NCBI GenBank assembly: GCA_027062985.1 | Contig: JAMOSR010000001.1 | Span: forward strand, 1-14,605 | Length of the DNA: 14,605 nt | Direction: 5' to 3' | Origin: Nautiliaceae bacterium | GTDB lineage: Bacteria > Campylobacterota > Campylobacteria > Campylobacterales > Nautiliaceae | Part shown: in pieces, positions 13,152 to 14,605 of the stretch | How positions within the stretch are numbered: the stretch's first letter is position 1 | Layout of the letters: each line of letters starts with the position of its first letter | The notes under the pieces: model-generated | Database searches by the model: none | What the model saw: the letters and a program-made list of their open reading frames with translations, nothing else | Told to the model about the DNA's origin: nothing | Made by a program: the position numbers and the translations under genes

Positions 13152-14359
13152 ATGTTTACCGGCTTTTTTACTGGGACGGAGGTAAAAAGTCTGTAACTTT
13201 GGAAGCTGAAAATGAAAAAGAAGCTATAGAGAAATTTAGATACGATAATGACAAAATAATTTTAAAAATAGAAAAAGCTAAAAAAAAATTCTCTTTTAAG
13301 CTTAGTTTAAAACCTTTTTATAAACTGGATTATCCCGTTTTAATTTCTTCTTTTAGAAGGGTAGGTGTTTTGCTAAAAGCGGGGCTTTCATTAAAAGAGG
13401 CCTTTGAGGAAGTGGACGTTAAAAACAGACTTGTGAGGGATATGTTTAAAGAGTGTCTTTATTCTTTGGAGAGAGGTCGTAATATTAGCCTGGTTTTTGA
13501 AAAATACGCTTATGTTTTGGGATATATGGCGCCTGTTGTTATAAAGGTAGGCGAAAAAACCGGTGATTTGGCTTTTTCTTTTGAAACACTTGTCAGAATT
13601 TACGAAAATTTTTTTAAAAATAAAAAAGAGGTTTTAAATTCAATAAGATATCCTTTGATAGTGTTTATGTCTGTGATTGTTTCTTTTAACGTGCTTGTTG
13701 TTATGGTATTGCCGAAATTTGAAAAAGTATTTGAAAAATTACATGCAAATTTGCCTTTTTTTACTATACTTCTTTTAAATATAAAAAACATAGTCTTAAA
13801 TTACGGAGCGTTGATTTTATTTGTTGTTGTGGCGCTTTCTTTTTTGTTTTTCTTTTTATATGCAAAGGATAAAGTTTTTAAGTTAAAAGTCGATAAATTT
13901 ATATTAAAAATCCCTTTTATCGGTAAAATGGTTTTATTTTCCCAATATTATAAAATGGCTTTTGTTATAAGCGTTTTAATGAATTCGGGAATTTCTTTAA
14001 TAGAATCTTTGACTCTTGCAAAAAATTCTTTAAATAACGAATTTTTAGTTTTAAAAGCGGAAAAAGTTATAGAGGATATAAAAAGAGGAAAAGGTTTTTA
14101 CGGTTCTTTAAAAAGGGTTTCTTTTTTTGATTCCGCTTCTCTTAAAATAATAAGCGCCGGTGAAAATTCGGGAGAGCTTAATGAAATGATGTCACAGGTC
14201 TCTTTTTATTATAAGGATAAACTTGATTTTATGATTAAAAACTTAAACGCCTATATAGAGCCTTTTATGCTTTTGATGGTCGGTTTTATCGTTTTGATAT
14301 TGGCGCTTGGGGTTTTTATGCCTATGTGGGATTTGGCAAAAGCGGCAAGGGGTATGTGA
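13148..14359 (+). CDS. gspF: GspF/PilC-family inner-membrane platform protein
   Basis: Polytopic platform protein that couples the GspE ATPase to pseudopilin or pilin insertion. The 403 residues show a small N-terminal domain (1-60) and the first T2SSF domain (about 65-185) with FRRVGVLLKAGLSLKEAF and the GEKTGDL motif (156-162). TM helices lie at about 167-190 and 216-239. The second T2SSF domain (about 265-390) repeats the theme with LMNSGISLIESL and SAGENSGELNEMM (336-348). A last TM helix (about 369-391) ends at GVFMPMWDLAKA. It is coupled to gspE by ATGA. The stop codon directly abuts the end of the convergent atpZ-like gene, with no bases between. No pilin, secretin or prepilin peptidase gene is in the window. 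Confidence 0.94.
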   Translation: MNVYRLFYWDGGKKSVTLEAENEKEAIEKFRYDNDKIILKIEKAKKKFSFKLSLKPFYKLDYPVLISSFRRVGVLLKAGLSLKEAFEEVDVKNRLVRDMFKECLYSLERGRNISLVFEKYAYVLGYMAPVVIKVGEKTGDLAFSFETLVRIYENFFKNKKEVLNSIRYPLIVFMSVIVSFNVLVVMVLPKFEKVFEKLHANLPFFTILLLNIKNIVLNYGALILFVVVALSFLFFFLYAKDKVFKLKVDKFILKIPFIGKMVLFSQYYKMAFVISVLMNSGISLIESLTLAKNSLNNEFLVLKAEKVIEDIKRGKGFYGSLKRVSFFDSASLKIISAGENSGELNEMMSQVSFYYKDKLDFMIKNLNAYIEPFMLLMVGFIVLILALGVFMPMWDLAKAARGM

Positions 14360-14605
14360 TTATTTTTCAAACTCTTCTAAAATGTCGTCATCATCTTTTT
14401 TGTTTATTTTATAGTTTTTGTATTTTGGGTCTTTTGCCGTTTTGTCCAGTTCTTTTTTGAGTTTGTTATACTCAATTCTAATATTCATAACAGCGGCGGC
14501 AACACCCCAGAATACCCCAAGCCAAAGCAGCCATTCCTGATTGAATGTTTTTTTCATCCAATATCCTACGCCTACGCCCATAAGCACGGCTACGACGATG
14601 GAAAT
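14360..14605 (-). CDS. AtpZ/AtpI-like small membrane protein (partial, 5' end outside window)
   Basis: The frame is open to the window edge. The codons before the GTG at 14585-14587 continue a hydrophobic helix (ISIVVAVLMGVGVGYWM), so the real start lies beyond 14605. The visible 82 codons contain two TM segments (ISIVVAVLMGVGVGYW and WLLWLGVFWGVAAAVMNI) separated by a short loop. A charged tail ending in acidic residues (DDDDILEEFEK) follows. The glycine pattern GVGVGYW and the GVFWGVAAAVMNI helix fit the putative F0F1-ATPase AtpZ/AtpI family. Members are thought to help assemble the ATP synthase rotor or to transport Mg2+, and a copy apart from the atp operon is usual in Campylobacterota. 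The stop lies directly against the gspF stop. The family call is probable; the function is inferred. Confidence 0.72.
   Translation of the reverse strand: MSIVVAVLMGVGVGYWMKKTFNQEWLLWLGVFWGVAAAVMNIRIEYNKLKKELDKTAKDPKYKNYKINKKDDDDILEEFEK

Noticed and set aside
1..14605. Mobile elements, CRISPR arrays, tRNA/rRNA genes, toxin-antitoxin or defence modules
   Set aside because: No transposase, integrase, regularly spaced repeats, tRNA-like cloverleaf or defence-protein motif was seen. Genes are of conserved chromosomal type with uniform composition.

Overview
This 14.6 kb window is almost entirely protein-coding, AT-rich and tightly packed, with many 4-bp ATGA start/stop overlaps. Gene content and order point to a Campylobacterota (Epsilonproteobacteria) genome. 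From memory, the order ilvC, minD, minE, dprA, ruvX resembles Helicobacter pylori (HP0330-HP0334), ilvC / divergent polysaccharide deacetylase / dprA / ruvX resembles Campylobacter jejuni, and a glmU-fliP neighbourhood is also known there. Low GC, A/T-ending codons, recurrent extended TATAAT -10 boxes and a PomAB-like (sodium-type-looking) flagellar stator suggest a marine, possibly vent-dwelling lineage such as Nautiliales. The genus is an inference. No RNA genes, CRISPR arrays, insertion sequences or attachment sites were seen.

Layout. (1) At 1-41, on the minus strand, is the first 13 codons of glmU, divergent from a plus-strand run. (2) At 83-4402 (+) lie motA, motB, fliP, a TrmA/RlmD-family RNA uracil-5-methyltransferase, a 34-codon membrane mini-gene locked between its neighbours by ATGA overlaps, and a ketopantoate-reductase family gene. 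(3) At 4385-11631 (-) is a long co-directional cluster. In transcription order it reads ilvC, a secreted protein of unknown family, a secreted TPR protein, minD, minE, a divergent polysaccharide deacetylase (YibQ type), dprA, a family-6 hypoxanthine/uracil-DNA glycosylase and ruvX. (4) At 11694-14359 (+), divergent from ilvC, is a GspE/PilB-type ATPase and a GspF/PilC-type inner-membrane platform protein. (5) At 14360-14605 (-) is the 3' part of an AtpZ/AtpI-like small membrane protein whose start lies beyond the window.

How the genes work together. The plus-strand start serves motility (stator plus the export-gate subunit FliP), followed by RNA modification and possibly pantothenate synthesis. 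The minus-strand cluster combines branched-chain amino acid synthesis (ilvC), division-site placement (MinD/MinE), envelope functions (deacetylase and the two secreted proteins) and DNA processing (DprA, glycosylase, RuvX). The gspEF pair encodes the motor ATPase and platform of a type II secretion or type IV pilus machine whose other parts are elsewhere.

No clearly new defence or mobile system is visible. The less ordinary points are the mini-gene, RlmD-like Fe-S cysteines in a TRAM-less TrmA, the PomAB-like stator, two unrecognised secreted proteins placed between ilvC and minD, a 21-bp-period microrepeat coding inside the DNA glycosylase, a G7 tract in the minD P-loop, and a perfect inverted repeat formed by the back-to-back -10 boxes of ilvC and gspE.
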